DNA from: Fomes fomentarius
Taxonomy: Eukaryota > Basidiomycota > Agaricomycetes > Polyporales > Polyporaceae
Reading direction: 5' to 3'
NCBI GenBank assembly: GCA_022606135.1
Contig: JABYQN010000002.1
Coordinates: 3,472,001 to 3,536,000, forward strand
Length of the DNA stretch: 64,000 nt
Shown here piece by piece: positions 33,372 through 45,186 of the stretch (position 1 is the first letter of the stretch; every line of letters starts with the position of its first letter). A program made the translations under genes and the position numbers. The notes beneath the pieces are model-generated. The model did not search any database and was not told the origin of the DNA. It worked only from the letters and a program-made list of their open reading frames with translations.

Positions 33372-34973
33372 TCAGAAACCCAGTTTCTTGTGAATGATGT
33401 CTGGATCCTCCTGGTACTCCTCTGCTGAGACCCACATCTACGCGAGTTGTCAAGTAGGTATCGAATTGGGTACATGAGAATCTTACCTTCTTGAAAGTGT
33501 TGAGGCCAGCCAGAATAGACCCGCCAATCCAGGTGGAGTACTTGCGTTCAGGAGGAGCGTAGATTTTGATCTTGACATCCTTCAGTGCAAGCTTCTTCAC
33601 CTCATTCAGCAGACGGTCACCGAAGCCTTTGAAGGCGGTGAGTAGTGATCGACGCCGGGAAGACGTAAGTCTTACCTCGGCAGAGCGTGCTCCCACCACT
33701 CAGTACAATGTTCGAGAACAGGCTCTTTCGTAAATCAAGATCGACTCTGTTGATTGAGTCAACGACCACCTGATGGACACCCGCGTATTCCTGTCCAATG
33801 AGTTCGGGGTTGAATAGGATTTCGGGCGCACGGAAACGCTCAGGGCCCAACTACAGAGTAGTCAGATCAGCGACCGACAGCATGATCGTAGAAACGCACC
33901 TGAACGGCGTTACCATCTGGTAGACGGAACTCCTCGTTTCGGCCTACTGAGTCTTTCTCCTCCTTCGCCGGGTTGAGAGCAACGTAACAGCATTTCTCCT
34001 TGATTGTCCGGACAACTTCGCGTTCCGCTGTTGTGTGTAGATGGTGGCCAGCTTTCCGTAGCAGGAGCTGTAGGTGATCGGTCACGTCCCTGCAGACGCA
34101 TGTCAAAAATGAGATTACCAAACAGGAGCGGTGTTGGTACGACATACCTGCCTGCGACATCTACCCGACGGATGGCATGCGGCATAGAGAACCCTTCGAA
34201 CACAGGTACTGCATGTGTCACACCATCTCCAGAATCGAGAACAATTCCTGTTGTTCGGCCGGAAGAATACCTTCACAGATGGAGTGAACCGGAGGCTGAG
34301 CAAACACGCATGGTACCAGACACTTACAGGGACAATACAGCTTGAACGGAAATATACAGGGCTGGAACGTTGAAGGTGTCGAAGAATATTTGTGCCGCAA
34401 CGTCGCGATTATGCCGCGGGTTTAGCGGTGCTTCTGTGAGTAATACTGGGTGCTGCAACCGCGTTCCGTTCAGCAACTCGAAGTACGGGAGGCACAGCCC
34501 GCGCAGAAGTCTGACACACCTCTTCGCTCAGCGTGCCCAACTCCTCTGCATACACCCAGTTCCATATTCGCTCCATGTCGTCCCAGTCTGTCACGATCCC
34601 GTGCTCCATCGGGTATTTGATCTTGAGCAGTCCGCGGGCCTCTTGCGCCTTGCGGCCTATGAAGACGTCGCCCTCCAACGCGCCGGCCATGACCCGCACA
34701 TGCTTTGGCCGTCCGACGCTGGTCCGGGTAAGCTGCAAGTTAGTCCCGGCACGGACGCGTCGCGTTATTGCCCTAACCGTGAAGGACGCACAAAGACGGG
34801 AAGAAGCACTTCGGATGGTCCTGTCCTGCGAATCCAGCCTTGATTGTTCCGGAACCCTGTGTTCATACACAAAGGATAGCATGAGACAATGTTCTACCAG
34901 GCAGCGAAAGGTCCCAGACGTTGTCGATTACCACCGGCTGGTTCGTGAGCACATCCTCGAATTCGGTTGCCAT
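33372..34973 (-). CDS. ARP1: Actin-related protein Arp1 (centractin)
   Basis: Arp1 forms the short actin-like filament of dynactin, the cofactor that lets cytoplasmic dynein carry cargo and position nuclei. The N-terminus is [18 protein letters not shown], then [153 protein letters not shown] and [17 protein letters not shown], ending [23 protein letters not shown] and the ending distinguish centractin from conventional actin (RPRHTGVMVGMGQKD type). Several introns are present. Its ATG lies 219 bp from that of the divergent gene at 35193. Confidence 0.93.
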
Positions 34974-35192
34974 TCCAAGCTATGAAGCCCGTATCAAGCG
35001 TGTTGTTCAGCGTGGTTTTCCGTGTTCTATTCGTCAGATTAACGCAGGGAAGAAATAGACTAGATCGTGTCCGGAAACGAGTGAGGAGCCCTTCAGGGCG
35101 GCGAGGTCCAAGTCGGCGAGAGGAGAGTCGTAGAGACGCGCGTTGAGCGACACTTCTGACGCGCTCTGGCAACTCTATCCTATACCGCGATC

Positions 35193-36032
35193 ATGTCAAG
35201 AGCAACATCGCGCACAATTTCGCTGTTGTGCTGGCTGGTTCTGCTGCTGCTCTACACAGTGAGGTGCTTCCTACTTCAAATATGAGAGTGTCCCTTGTTC
35301 ACGAGCATGCAAGTAGCCATCTGTCGGGGCCGTGCTTGGACACAAATGGGAGGCAACCAACTTCTGCAAATGTCAGTTCCTCCTCCATTCTTGAGCTGCA
35401 TGGACTGGACCGGCATATACAGGCATATGCTTCGGCACGAACTATACCATTATGAGAATGGACAGACCCGACGACCCGAGCAAGCCGTGTCTATCCTGCA
35501 CGAAGCAATGGTGCCTCAACCAGAATCTACCCAAATGTGCAGGGGCGTCCATCGGCGATGCAAATCCTGACACGGCAACAGGGAAGGAGGGCGACATCGA
35601 GGCTCGTTGTTTTCGTGCGTGTCGCCGACCCTGACCTCATGGCGCTCTTTCTCACTGACTCGCCCTTCCTACGTCCGCCTTGCACTCCGGACTTCCCAGA
35701 GAGGGACTCGCCCCGCGACCAACTCGTCGTGACGCTTTTCTTGCTCACGGTATTCGGCCTTCTGTTGGGCGCAGGCATCAAGGGTCGTATGCTCAAGGCC
35801 GGATTTGACACGAGCCTGTCGTGGAGTGCGAGCAGGAGGTGGTGGGAGGTACGTGAACCCGGAACCTGCTCTCGTTTTTTCCGAGGATAGGTCGGTCTTA
35901 CTGTTTGCGTCCAAGGCGTGGATGCCTCAGCGGCAACCCGAGGATATCCGTCTCGGAGAGACGGCCCGCCACCGTAGTGGGGACAATCGGGGGGCATATG
36001 TTGGCTTGAATGAGTCTCCACCGAATGCGTGA
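35193..36032 (+). CDS. Small membrane protein with a cysteine-rich luminal loop
   Basis: I cannot name the family, though it looks conserved rather than random. MSRATSRTISLLCWLVLLLLYT gives a signal anchor; an intron leads to CPLFTSMQVAICRGRAWTQMGGNQLLQM. A middle exon reads KPCLSCTKQWCLNQNLPKC, then DANPDTATGKEGDIEARCF, and a phase-1 intron joins to QRDSPRDQLVVTLFLLTVFGLLLGA, a second membrane helix followed by basic IKGRMLKAGF. The last exon begins AWMPQRQPEDIRLGE and ends LNESPPNA at 36032. The six clustered cysteines suggest a disulfide-bonded loop between two helices. The junction between the NQLLQM exon and the CLSC exon is not resolved. It is divergent from ARP1. Confidence 0.65.
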
Positions 36033-36355
36033 TTGGCTCACTAGACCTGTAGAACCGATGCTCTAGGCATATTTGTACCATAGTCGACCACGTACGCTAC
36101 TCTACTCAATATTTATTCGCCCTAATCACGGATCTTGCGGGGGTATGACCAACGTCGTGTGAACGTTTGGATGTGCATGCTAGTGCTTTCTGATATTTTA
36201 GTACCTCGTGCATCCATACCAGCGTGCTCTGTTCTCTGACATTTATGGCTGGAGCAACGGAAGTGATGACAGGGCGGAGACAGGCACTGAAATCGGCACC
36301 AGGTTTCAGTGCGGCTGCGCATTCTTGGCTGGATATCTGCTTGACACGAACGCCC
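36033..36355. other. Intergenic region upstream of the SVIP-like gene
   Basis: These 323 bp contain no supported feature beyond the probable promoter and 5' leader. Confidence 0.45.
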
Positions 36356-36750
36356 ATGGGCTCACTCTGCTCAAAATCCGGAACTGTAACTGGCGGACAT
36401 CAGGTCCTCGGGTCAGCAGCATCTTCTATTCCAGGGCAGACACAGGGCACGAGGCCGGACCCGCGGGCGGCAGCAGCAGAAGCAGCGGAGAGACGACAGA
36501 GAGAGGTCGGTGCATGCTACTTGGGACATGCGAGAAAGATGTGCTGAATTGTTGTGAGCAGGCGCAGGAGCGGGGGGTCAAGTCGACCAATCCGAACTCA
36601 GGCCAACTTGCAGCGAAGCTACAAGCACAGAAGTCGTCCCTGGCTCGCGCGCCGGAGCCGAGCCAGCCAGAACGACTCGTGGTGAGTGCATGGCTCGGGT
36701 TCCATGATTGCTCGCGGTTGCTTACGACAACGTCATTCAAGTGGGACTGA
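36356..36750 (+). CDS. SVIP-like small p97/Cdc48-interacting protein
   Basis: The 93-residue product comes from three exons (36356-36505, 36559-36681, 36742-36750), all joined in phase 0. MGSLCSKSG has Gly2 and Cys5, fitting N-myristoylation and palmitoylation. Residues 37-47 read RAAAAEAAERR, an exact match to the VCP-interacting motif R-x5-A-A-x2-R found in SVIP and other p97 adaptors. The helix continues RRQREQAQERG, then SGQLAAKLQAQKSS, and the protein ends ERLVWD. Animal SVIP has the same order (myristoylated MG..C start, then AEAAERRQKEA) and inhibits ER-associated degradation at membranes. The family call rests on motif order; a Cdc48-linked role is inference. The last exon codes only for WD and the stop. 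Confidence 0.78.
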
Positions 36751-37361
36751 ACGTTGCTTGTTGCGAGTGGACGATCGTCTAACTGCGCTGCCACGACCTG
36801 ATAACGCACGGCATGGGAGGGAGGGAACTGGAACTTCACGACGACAGCACCCTACACGTTGCTATCGGGCCATAATATCTGAAGTTCTTCGCTTTACTAT
36901 ATTCTGCACTTGAAGGGATGGTGAAAATATTACCTGATGCACGATACGAAGGAATATCCGGTTTGGAATGCGGGTAAGGGCGGAACCCAGCCTGTGACCG
37001 GTTTGCATGCCTCTTTCCAGCTTGGAACTCTCGACCAGACCGAGTGCGCGCTGCTCCGAGTCCATGGATACACGAGAAGCCTCTGAGCATTGACCTGTGC
37101 CCCAAACATCTATACTCTCGCTGAGACCATGGACATGTGCCCGTACTCGAGGACTCCAAGAAATGACATTAATTGGCATCGAGATCGAGTCCAGGTGCAC
37201 GTAACCTCTGGGCGCTTTGTGCCATGTCACTGTAGATAGACGCCCATAAAGCAAAACTCTGTACCCGCGTTCACGACGACAGCTTGTTCTCCCAGTCTAT
37301 CTTCACGCACGCCTGGCACGACCGCTGGCCGGCGTTCTGGAATTCCTGCGACATCCTATGA
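36751..37361. other. Intergenic region upstream of GPI2
   Basis: These 611 bp contain overlapping short frames without family features. They are probably the 3' flank of the SVIP-like gene and the GPI2 promoter. Confidence 0.5.
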
Positions 37362-38562
37362 ATGTACACTGATGCATGGGAGGCAGAGTGGGAGCGAGTG
37401 TTGTGGAAGAAGAAGCCATACCCTGACAACTATGTCCCTCGCTCGTTTCTGGCTTCACTTAGCAAAAATCGTGAGTATGCCATGTATTTCAGCAGTCGAA
37501 TAGTATGAGTGAATTCACTTCCTGAAAAGCGAACTTCCGGCCGTACACGTACTGGCACCTCGTCGTTCTGTCATGCCCCATAAGCCAACACCTCGCGAGT
37601 ATCTTCGTCTTCCTGGCGGTCTTCATGCGACTTCAGCAATGCCTTCTGGATCCTCGTGCATTGGTGTGGATATCTTCTGGCGTCTTCTTGACGGGATACA
37701 TTATATGGGAGCTACTGGAATGCAGCAGGGCCGGTGACGGAGCGCGTTATACCAACAGTATGTCCAAATATTCTGCGCATGCATGTTCCCTGTCCTGACA
37801 CGCATGGTGGCACAGGAGCAAAGACCCTGAAGGCTTCAATTCTCGTCTTCCTTGCCCTCATGTCTCTATCGCCTGTACTCAAGACTTTGACCGCTGCAAC
37901 GTCCTCGGACTCAATTTGGGCGCTGTCCGCGTGTCTATTCATATTGAACGCCTTGCTGGCGGACTACACAGCCATGAAGCCTAGAAGTCAGCAACGTGAG
38001 AGGTAAGCGAGTGAACCAGGCGTCGTACTACGCATGACATTAACTCCGTTCGCTTCCCACCTCGAGGTTGACCTCGGTGCTCTCAATGAACGCCGCCATG
38101 TCGTCTTCGGTTGTCCTGGCTTCGAGATTATCGGATGATCTCTCCGTCTTCGGGTTGATACTCTTCTCCGTGCAGTCCTTTGCGCTCTTCCCGATGCTCC
38201 GCCGTCGTATCCAGGTGAATTTTGGTCGGATTTTTTCAGGGTCCAGTCACTGACCTTCTAATCAGGACACCACGAAGTGGCTGCAGGTCGTCCTCACCGC
38301 ACTCATCTCCGCACTCTCGATTATCCTCACCTACCCCCTATCAAACACCGCAGCCTACATCTACATCTCGTGCTTTATCTTCGTGACGTTCATCGCCCCC
38401 GCGGTGCTGGTCTGGGCGCAACGATACAAGAAGTGCGTGTCCTCCCGTTCCCTCGGTGTGGGGTCTATGAGATTGATCGACATGCTCCCCCGCAGTGAAA
38501 TCAGGGGCACTTGGGACCCAGCCGTGCCAAAAGTCAATCGACGGTTGTCATTCTCACATTGA
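37362..38562 (+). CDS. GPI2: GPI-GlcNAc transferase subunit Gpi2/PIG-C
   Basis: Gpi2/PIG-C is a multi-pass ER membrane subunit of the complex that adds GlcNAc to phosphatidylinositol, the first step of GPI-anchor synthesis. It starts MYTDAWEAEWERVLWKKKPYP, then DNYVPRSFLASLSKN (the conserved PDN(Y/F)xxxSFL block), YTYWHLVVLSCPISQHLASIF, ALVWISSGVFLTGYIIWELL, LMSLSPVLKTLTAATSSDSI, WALSACLFILNALLADY, MNAAMSSSVVLASRLSDDL, FGLILFSVQSFALFPMLRR and YIYISCFIFVTFIAPAVLVW. It ends DPAVPKVNRRLSFSH. The block order matches the family throughout. Several short introns are present. Confidence 0.93.
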
Positions 38563-39891
38563 GTGTGCGCCGTTCGCCTATCGACTTCCGCCGGGCAACA
38601 AGGCAGCATCTGAGCACGCCGTCCCGTTCATTGTCACATGGCATAATCTTGATGTGCAGTTTGCAGGCGCACACAAGTGCACGCTCGGGGTTAGCCTGAC
38701 GCGGCTTGTGAGGTACGCGCATGCACTGGTCAATGTCCGGGGGGCACTAATCTATCCGATAGAAAGGGGCAACTGTATGTTCCTTCTCTTTTGCTGTCTT
38801 CGCCAGAGTGGATTGTGGAGACAATCGGACGTACGCTGGCAGTCGAACTGGTCTTGTGGTTCAGCCCCGACCGTCCGACAACATTTCTACCCATTATATC
38901 GGGACACATCGTTGCATTTCTAGAAGACAGGGTTCAAGCGTAATACTGGAGGTCCCACGGTACTATATCAAACTTCCCTTTGCCCTATAGGCGGCTTCCC
39001 TCGATCATCCGTTGCGCCGTAGGGCTCGCGGAACTGAGCCATCTCCAAGACGCGCACATGCGGTCCTAATCTGGTGGACACGCAAGGACCATCATGTATG
39101 TATGTATGTCATATAGCCATCCACCGACCTGTTTCAGCTTGTTTGGCCCCTTCTCGCAGCCTTCTTAGGGTCTCACACCGTCACCACGGCGCCCATGTTG
39201 ATGACGCCTCGAGAGAGATAATCGCGCCTACGCGAGCAATCACGGCGATAGCCATGCACCCACCCACTCTTCGCCCGCGCTCGTGGCCGTACTTACCTTA
39301 GTGTGCGTACCTTCCTGCGGCAACCCACGGCGACTCGCTCCAATGTGCCCTTTTTTGTCCGCCTTTTTGTCCGCACGCAGCCGAGGCGCAGTTTGAACTT
39401 TGTCGTCCGAATCGCAAAGGCCCTTCTGCTGTAATACAACATTCGCCCGCCGCCCGGCGTCGTGCGCCATATGAATCTCCTGGGTGGGAACGGCAGTGGG
39501 GTTTCTTCTGCCTATCTTCGGCGCGAGACCAGGGGACTCCGTCCCGTACTGTGCGGCTCCCGTTGCCTATCGCCAGACGTCGAAGGCATCGACGTTCCTT
39601 TCGAATCGCGAGCACTCGGAGCATGAGGCGGTATCGACGAAAGCATAGCAGCTATATTTACATGCAAAGCAGAACAGGCACTATATTACAGGCAATATTA
39701 TCCTACATAATGAAGTTATACGAGAACATGTGAGAGCAAATAAGTAACGGTTGCAGTGTGCATGGGGACGGAGATGGAGAACCGGTCGGTGGTGGTGGCA
39801 GTAGTCAGACATCTACAGAGTCCCAGAGCGATGCTGTTTCGAAGATGTTGGTACATATGAATGTGGGAGGCCTCTACTGTAATCATATCTT
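38563..39891. other. Intergenic region between GPI2 and the bZIP gene
   Basis: These 1.3 kb hold no supported gene. There is an (ATGT)4 microsatellite at 39094-39109 and a repeated TTTTTGTCCGC near 39350-39373. The two flanking genes are convergent. Confidence 0.5.
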
Positions 39892-41474
39892 TCATATTCG
39901 TCTTGTTCGTCCCCAGTCACCGCGGTGGCAGGCGCGAGATGCGGAGGGTGTGCGTTCGATGGCTGGATCGGCAACCCTCTCTCGTCTTCGCGGTCGAGCT
40001 GCCGCTGCCTCAGATCCGCAGATCGCCGTCGCTGTCGTGTAGTCGCGGGCGTTTTGCAGGGTTCGATACACCGATGCCCCGTGCAGCGAGAGCCTCGACT
40101 GCGGCCTTGGCCGCGCCCTCGGATGTCTTCTTCGACCTGCCCGCGTCCGGCGTAGTGCGCCGAACGCCTGGGCCTTGATGACCGCGAGCGTTCCACAGAT
40201 CGGGGGCGGGCCCGGGGAGGGCGAGCGGGAGGTGCGGGAGACGGTGCTGGTGCGTGTGCGGGAGCGGGAGGAGTAGGTATAGGAGGACGACTCGTTGTCG
40301 CTCTCGCGCTCGTGCGAGCCATTGTCGGTGCGTGAGTAGGGCGAGGGAGCTTGCATGGGGCGATCTGCGGAAGAAGACGAGGGATTTGCAGTGCGGGTGT
40401 TCATGCGGAGGATGGAGGTGACGTCGGCTGTGCCGCCGTGCAATGTGAGCTCGGGAGCACCGTGTCCCCGCCGGTAGAACTCGGGTCGGTCGGATATTGA
40501 TGTACCCTCGGGGAAGGTGAATGCGTATGACGTGGGCGCGATGGATGTGGACGACGCCGAGGATGGGGTTGATGCGGCAGGGGAGAGAGAGCGGCTTGGG
40601 GCGAACATGTAAGGGGAAGTTGCGAGAGGCGTGAGTGGAACCTTTTGGTCTTCCACCATACCATAACGAGTAGGATATGAGATCTCAGACGCAGTGAGGG
40701 TGGGGGATTCAACAAAGGTGGGGGAGTGTGTCGCGCTGTTGCTGTCCATGGACCCAGGATCGCTGACGTTGGTGCCGTTGACCCAATTGCCATCCCGCGC
40801 AGCAGTGTCGATAGGGTAGGTGGAGTAGGGATCGTACCGCGGCATGCGGCCGTGCGCGTCCATGGACCGCTGCTCTGAGCCATTGGCGGCGATGGAGACG
40901 TAGCCCATGGCGGGGGAGCGCTGAGGATAGTCTTGGGTGGTGTAGGAGGTGGCACCGTTCATGGAGCCTGATGGATGGCTGCCGGAGGGATAGCGCATGC
41001 TGTCGTCGCCGTAGTTGCTGGCGGGCGCAGAGGAGATGGAGGAGGAGATGGTGACGGGCGGGGTGCGAACGGGGGCGTACGACATGGGATAGTCATCCTG
41101 GGGCTCGCGATCGACTTTCTTCTGCTGCTCATACATCCTCAGGAGGCTCTCCTTGTGCTCGAGCTCGGTCTTGAGGCGCGCGTTGTCCTGGCGGACGTCC
41201 TGGAGCTGGGACTCTGTGTGGCGACATGACTCCTGGAGCTGGAGGACGACGCTCTCTAGGTTGGTGACTGGGGGCGGGGGGATCAGCGGCGGGGGTTAGC
41301 GCGGGGAGAGCGGGCGAGCGGACCTGTCTCCTCGAGGGTCGCGATGTAGTTTGCGCGGCGTGCGCGGAAGGCGGCCTGGGCGTCGGCATTCTTTTTCTTT
41401 CTGAGGGCGGCGTCGGAGACACGGGCAGTGCTGTTGTCGTCTGAGCCAGTCTTTGGGTCGGGAGATGGAGGCAT
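39892..41474 (-). CDS. bZIP transcription factor
   Basis: This is a nuclear bZIP DNA-binding protein. MPPSPDPKTGSDDNSTARVSD is followed by the basic region ALRKKKNADAQAAFRARR and a leucine zipper (YIATLEETVTNLESVVLQL) continuing across a short intron into QDVRQDNARLKTELEHKESLL. A long Ser/Thr/Pro-rich region (PRYDPYSTYPID, TPSSASSTSIAPTSYAFTFP) may be a regulatory or activation domain. The C-terminus is broken in frame: after GTLAVIKAQAFGALRRTR the open frame runs through an arginine-rich tail to 39892, whereas one base away lies SKKTSEGAAKAAVEALAARG and KRPRLHDSDGDLRI with a stop at 40010-40012, which looks like the ancestral end. An in-frame ATG at 41549 is also possible. The target genes are unknown. 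Confidence 0.85.
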
Positions 41475-41881
41475 TGCGCGGGAAGGGGATGGAGAGAGGA
41501 CGTGCCGGCTGGGAGACTGGAGTGGGAGACGAACGCGGAGAATGGGCAACGATATAAATTCAGCTTGGCCTGAGCCTGGCTATAGCACAAAAAGACGGGC
41601 ACGAGCAGCGAGCGTCCACGGCAGAGCTCGCCTCCAGCCATCAGCGCCCCAGAGCCTAATCCTCTTTTCTCCCTTCCCCAGCCACACTCAGGCCCGCAGA
41701 CCGACCACCCTCCGGCCATCCCGCTCCACCACCCCGGCCCTCCCACACTCCCCCTCCCACGTGCAATCATTATCCTCCTCTTTTTCTCCCCATTTCCCCC
41801 CCGCCCACACGCCCGATCCGCATGTCCGCCCACCACACACCCGACCCCGCCCCCCTGCGCTCCCACCCTCGACAATCACCC
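41475..41881. other. Pyrimidine-rich region upstream of the bZIP gene
   Basis: These 407 bp between the bZIP start and the APC4 stop are rich in C and T runs on the plus strand. They probably contain the bZIP promoter and leader. Confidence 0.5.
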
Positions 41882-44800
41882 TCATCCCTCCGCGATAGAC
41901 GACTCCCCTTCCAGCTCCTCCTCCTCCTCCTCCTCCTCCCCTTCCATGTCCAGCACCTCCAGCGAAAGCCCCGCCGCGTCCAGCACGCATGACACCCGCC
42001 GTCCCGCACGTCCGTTTACCGCCAACGTCACCCCTCCCGACACGCAGCCGCCCATGGTCCGGGATTGAATGATCCGTGCGGGAGCCGACCGAAGCTGAAT
42101 CAAAGCATGGATAAACATTTCAGTAAACGCCGCCGCCGCGACGCTGCCAAACGCTTCTCGCAACAAGGCGCACCCATACCTGTCCGCTCCTCAATAGCCC
42201 CAGGACGTCGCCCATCAGCCTTTCTCGAGTCGTGCTGTTTACGTACGCGTGGGATGGGATCGCGTGGTAGATTAAATTCGCATAGCCGACCGTCGCAATA
42301 CAGGCTGCTGTTCAATGATCGTGATGAGCGAACGACCGTGACGACGCGACGGACGGACGGATGTCATCTGAGCGCCCTGGCACTTACTTTGTTGATCCTT
42401 CGGCCTGTAAACGATCACCAGCACCTCCGAGTCGAAAAAGTCCACATCAAGCAGATCGAACGGGACAACTTCCTCGCTTCCCTCCTCCGAGGCACAGCAC
42501 TCCAGCACCGAAACCTCGACCGTCGGAACACTCCTCAGAGCGCCCAGACCCTGTTGCAGCCGGACGATACACACTAGACCACGACGGCAACGTCAGATCA
42601 CTCAACGTGGAACAGCGCAGGTGCTAAGCAGGAGGGCTCAGTGAGCTTACGGTAGGACCGCCCACCGTCATGCGGTGGCCTGATTGCAAGGTATTGAATA
42701 AAATTGTCCGGCTGTTTACTCCCTCAGCGAGAGAACGACGACACGTTGAAAACTCATAGTCGCTTGCCTTGGTCTCGTCTTCCACTGTCCGCTCACGTAT
42801 CAAGGGAACGGAGCTCAAGTCGTCGCCAGCCGACTGCGGGGTGTCTGGTACTTCCGTCGTGGCGTTATCCCAGCCGGCCACGAGCACTGCAGATCGCGCG
42901 GCCGCCTTGCCAGCTTCCTCAAACATCTGCTGGCAACGGTCGGCTAGTGTCTGGATTAGCGTGTCCAGGTTCCGCTCAACGTGCGATAGATCGCGAGGTT
43001 TGACATCCTGTTCCGGATCACCGAACGCGGTTTGCTTGCGTCAGACCCAGGTCGCCCGCAATCCGGGGTTCGCCAAATCAGTCGGACTCACCTTCTGCAC
43101 GGTTTGATCCCAGCGGTCGAGTGCAGCGCGAGCATTCGCAATCGCCGTCTTGATGTTTGCGTTCTCACTTGGCACCCCTAGGCCCTCACGATTGATCCGC
43201 GCTGCAGGGCCCATGAACCACTTGTCGATCGGGCTTACAACAAGGCTAGAGGTCAGGTATTCGTTGACCTCGAGGATGTCGTGTTGAGGGCGCGGGTTGT
43301 GGTGGTCTCCGGTTGCGTTTGCCCGGGCAGTCTCTAGATGTCACATACGTAGGTGTAGATTGTGAAAGTGCGAGACACACGTACCATATCGTATCCACTT
43401 CATGAACTCCTTGAAGCGGAGAAGCTCCTTGCGTGCGACAGAAGCAAGCCAGCTTGCCTGGAAGATTGCGCTGGCTGTGTACTCGAGGCATGCTTCCACT
43501 TCGGGGGGTTTGAAATTGCACACAGCGTATTGGGGTCTGGTCACAGTTCGATTCAGCAAGAAAGGCAGTGCAATGATACTGAAACGCACAATGCTGCCCA
43601 ACCCTGCACTTCCTGCAGGAGTATATGGAGCCTTTGACAGGCTGGAGCAACACGCTTTTCTGAAAGGTCACGCAGCCTGATCAACGCATCACACATTACA
43701 GTCTCCCACTTCTGGATGCTCTGATTCCATCGCTTGTCAGCAAGTGCGGACCCTACAAGTTAGGGTTTGTGCCGGGCTTACTCTGTCGCTCATGTGTTCT
43801 GCACTGCCGAGGAAATCCATGAGACCTTCGGATGTATGACCGGTAGTAAGGAGGCATGTCAAATCGAGCAATGCATACGGCTCCTCCTCTGTGTGCGAAC
43901 ATTAACGAAGGGCACATCCCAGGACGTATGCGTCACTCACGGCCGAAGGCAGTGGCTTGCCTGGCTTCGAGCGACTGGACCCACTTGGGACCCAAGTCCC
44001 GAGCGCCAACTTGAGTGTCGCTGCCGAACCACGCTGCACGCATGTCCTTCACTACCCGCATTGTATATCCAAGTAAATCCCGAGCGGATGAGGAAACCCT
44101 CGCCACATCTCTGAAGTGTCTGCCCGTTAGGTAAGGGAACTGCATGACGTGGGGCAGCAGGCCCACAGCGGCGTCCGCCGAAGACGTCGAAGGTCCTATG
44201 TGAGAGAAGAAGTACTCTCGGAGCTTGTAGAAAGACCTTGGGAAGTACTTGCGCTGAGTGAGCACGGCGCCCAGCGGGTAACTACCTTCCAGGAACAGCT
44301 GGATGTAACCTTGGCTGTCAGCGACAGCGAGGATGCTATTTACGTTCGTGTCGTCCACCTCGTCCTCTGTTTCAGGGAACGATGTCTGCGCGTCGGGTTT
44401 GTTCGCCGCAATCGAAGATGACGCGAGGTCTGGAGGGAGCGCGGGCCAAGCAAGTATGCTAGCCGGGAGTGTTGTCTGCTGTGCTGTCTTGTTGCGAGCG
44501 CCTTGAAATGCGAAGAGCTCGGTAGAACTGAAGACGTTCAGCATGCGAATAGGCGATTGAACGGATAGGACTCACGTGAGAGGTTTCGTGTCATCCTGAA
44601 TAGGGTCCAGCAGTGGGAGGCCTTTCAAAATGGCATGAGCCGAGCCCGTCTACAACGCGTCTCTCTCAGCATGCCTACTCGGACGAACACACAAGAAGGG
44701 ACCGCTCACGATATTCTCCCCTCGCTTGAAGATGTCGGGCAAGCCGTTGCCAATGACCTTCTTCTCTTCAAGGAACCACCATACTGCTTTCAACTCTGCG

Positions 44801-45186
44801 TGGCGGCCGTCAGAGCCGAGTGGGATAGAACGCTCGACCGCTCCGTTCTGTATGGAATGTATACTGATCATAGCAGGATTTGATATCACTGCTATGCTCT
44901 GGACTATTTCACGAATCAACAGAACATTCATGGGTCGAACAATAGGCTTACCGTCCGGGCTCCATGCAACACCGACTACTTCCGTCTGCACCTTCCCGAC
45001 ATTGGAAGGCTGAATGGTAACCTCCCACTTTTTTGACCCTTGCATCTTGTACAGCGTCATCTTCTCTTGGTGTGCCATGCGAGATATTACGACGAGAAGA
45101 TCCTTGTCCGGGCACCAGGATGCATGGAGAATGCGCGAAGCAATCGACAATTGAATAGTTGCCACAGGTACGATTGCGGTCGCCAT
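41882..45186 (-). CDS. APC4: Anaphase-promoting complex subunit 4
   Basis: Apc4 is a scaffold subunit of the APC/C ubiquitin ligase that drives exit from mitosis. The N-terminal WD40 part reads RILHASWCPDKDLLVVISR, KMTLYKMQGSKKWEVTI and VVGVAWSPDGKPIV. The long helical domain follows: VADSQGYIQLFLEGSYPLGAV, HFRDVARVSSSARDLLGYTM, ALADKRWNQSIQKWETVM, ACLEYTASAIFQASWLASVA, KEFMKWIRY, YLTSSLVVSPIDKWFMGP and HVERNLDTLIQTLADRCQQ. The C-terminal part includes DVDFFDSEVLVIVYR and ARIIQSRTMGGCVSG and ends in a Glu run encoded by a CTC repeat at about 41915-41938. Many short introns are present, and no lesion is seen. Confidence 0.88.

Noticed and set aside
39813..40322. 169-codon minus-strand open frame overlapping the bZIP tail
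   Set aside because: It is the third frame of the same GC-rich region, is Pro/Arg-rich and has no independent start support.
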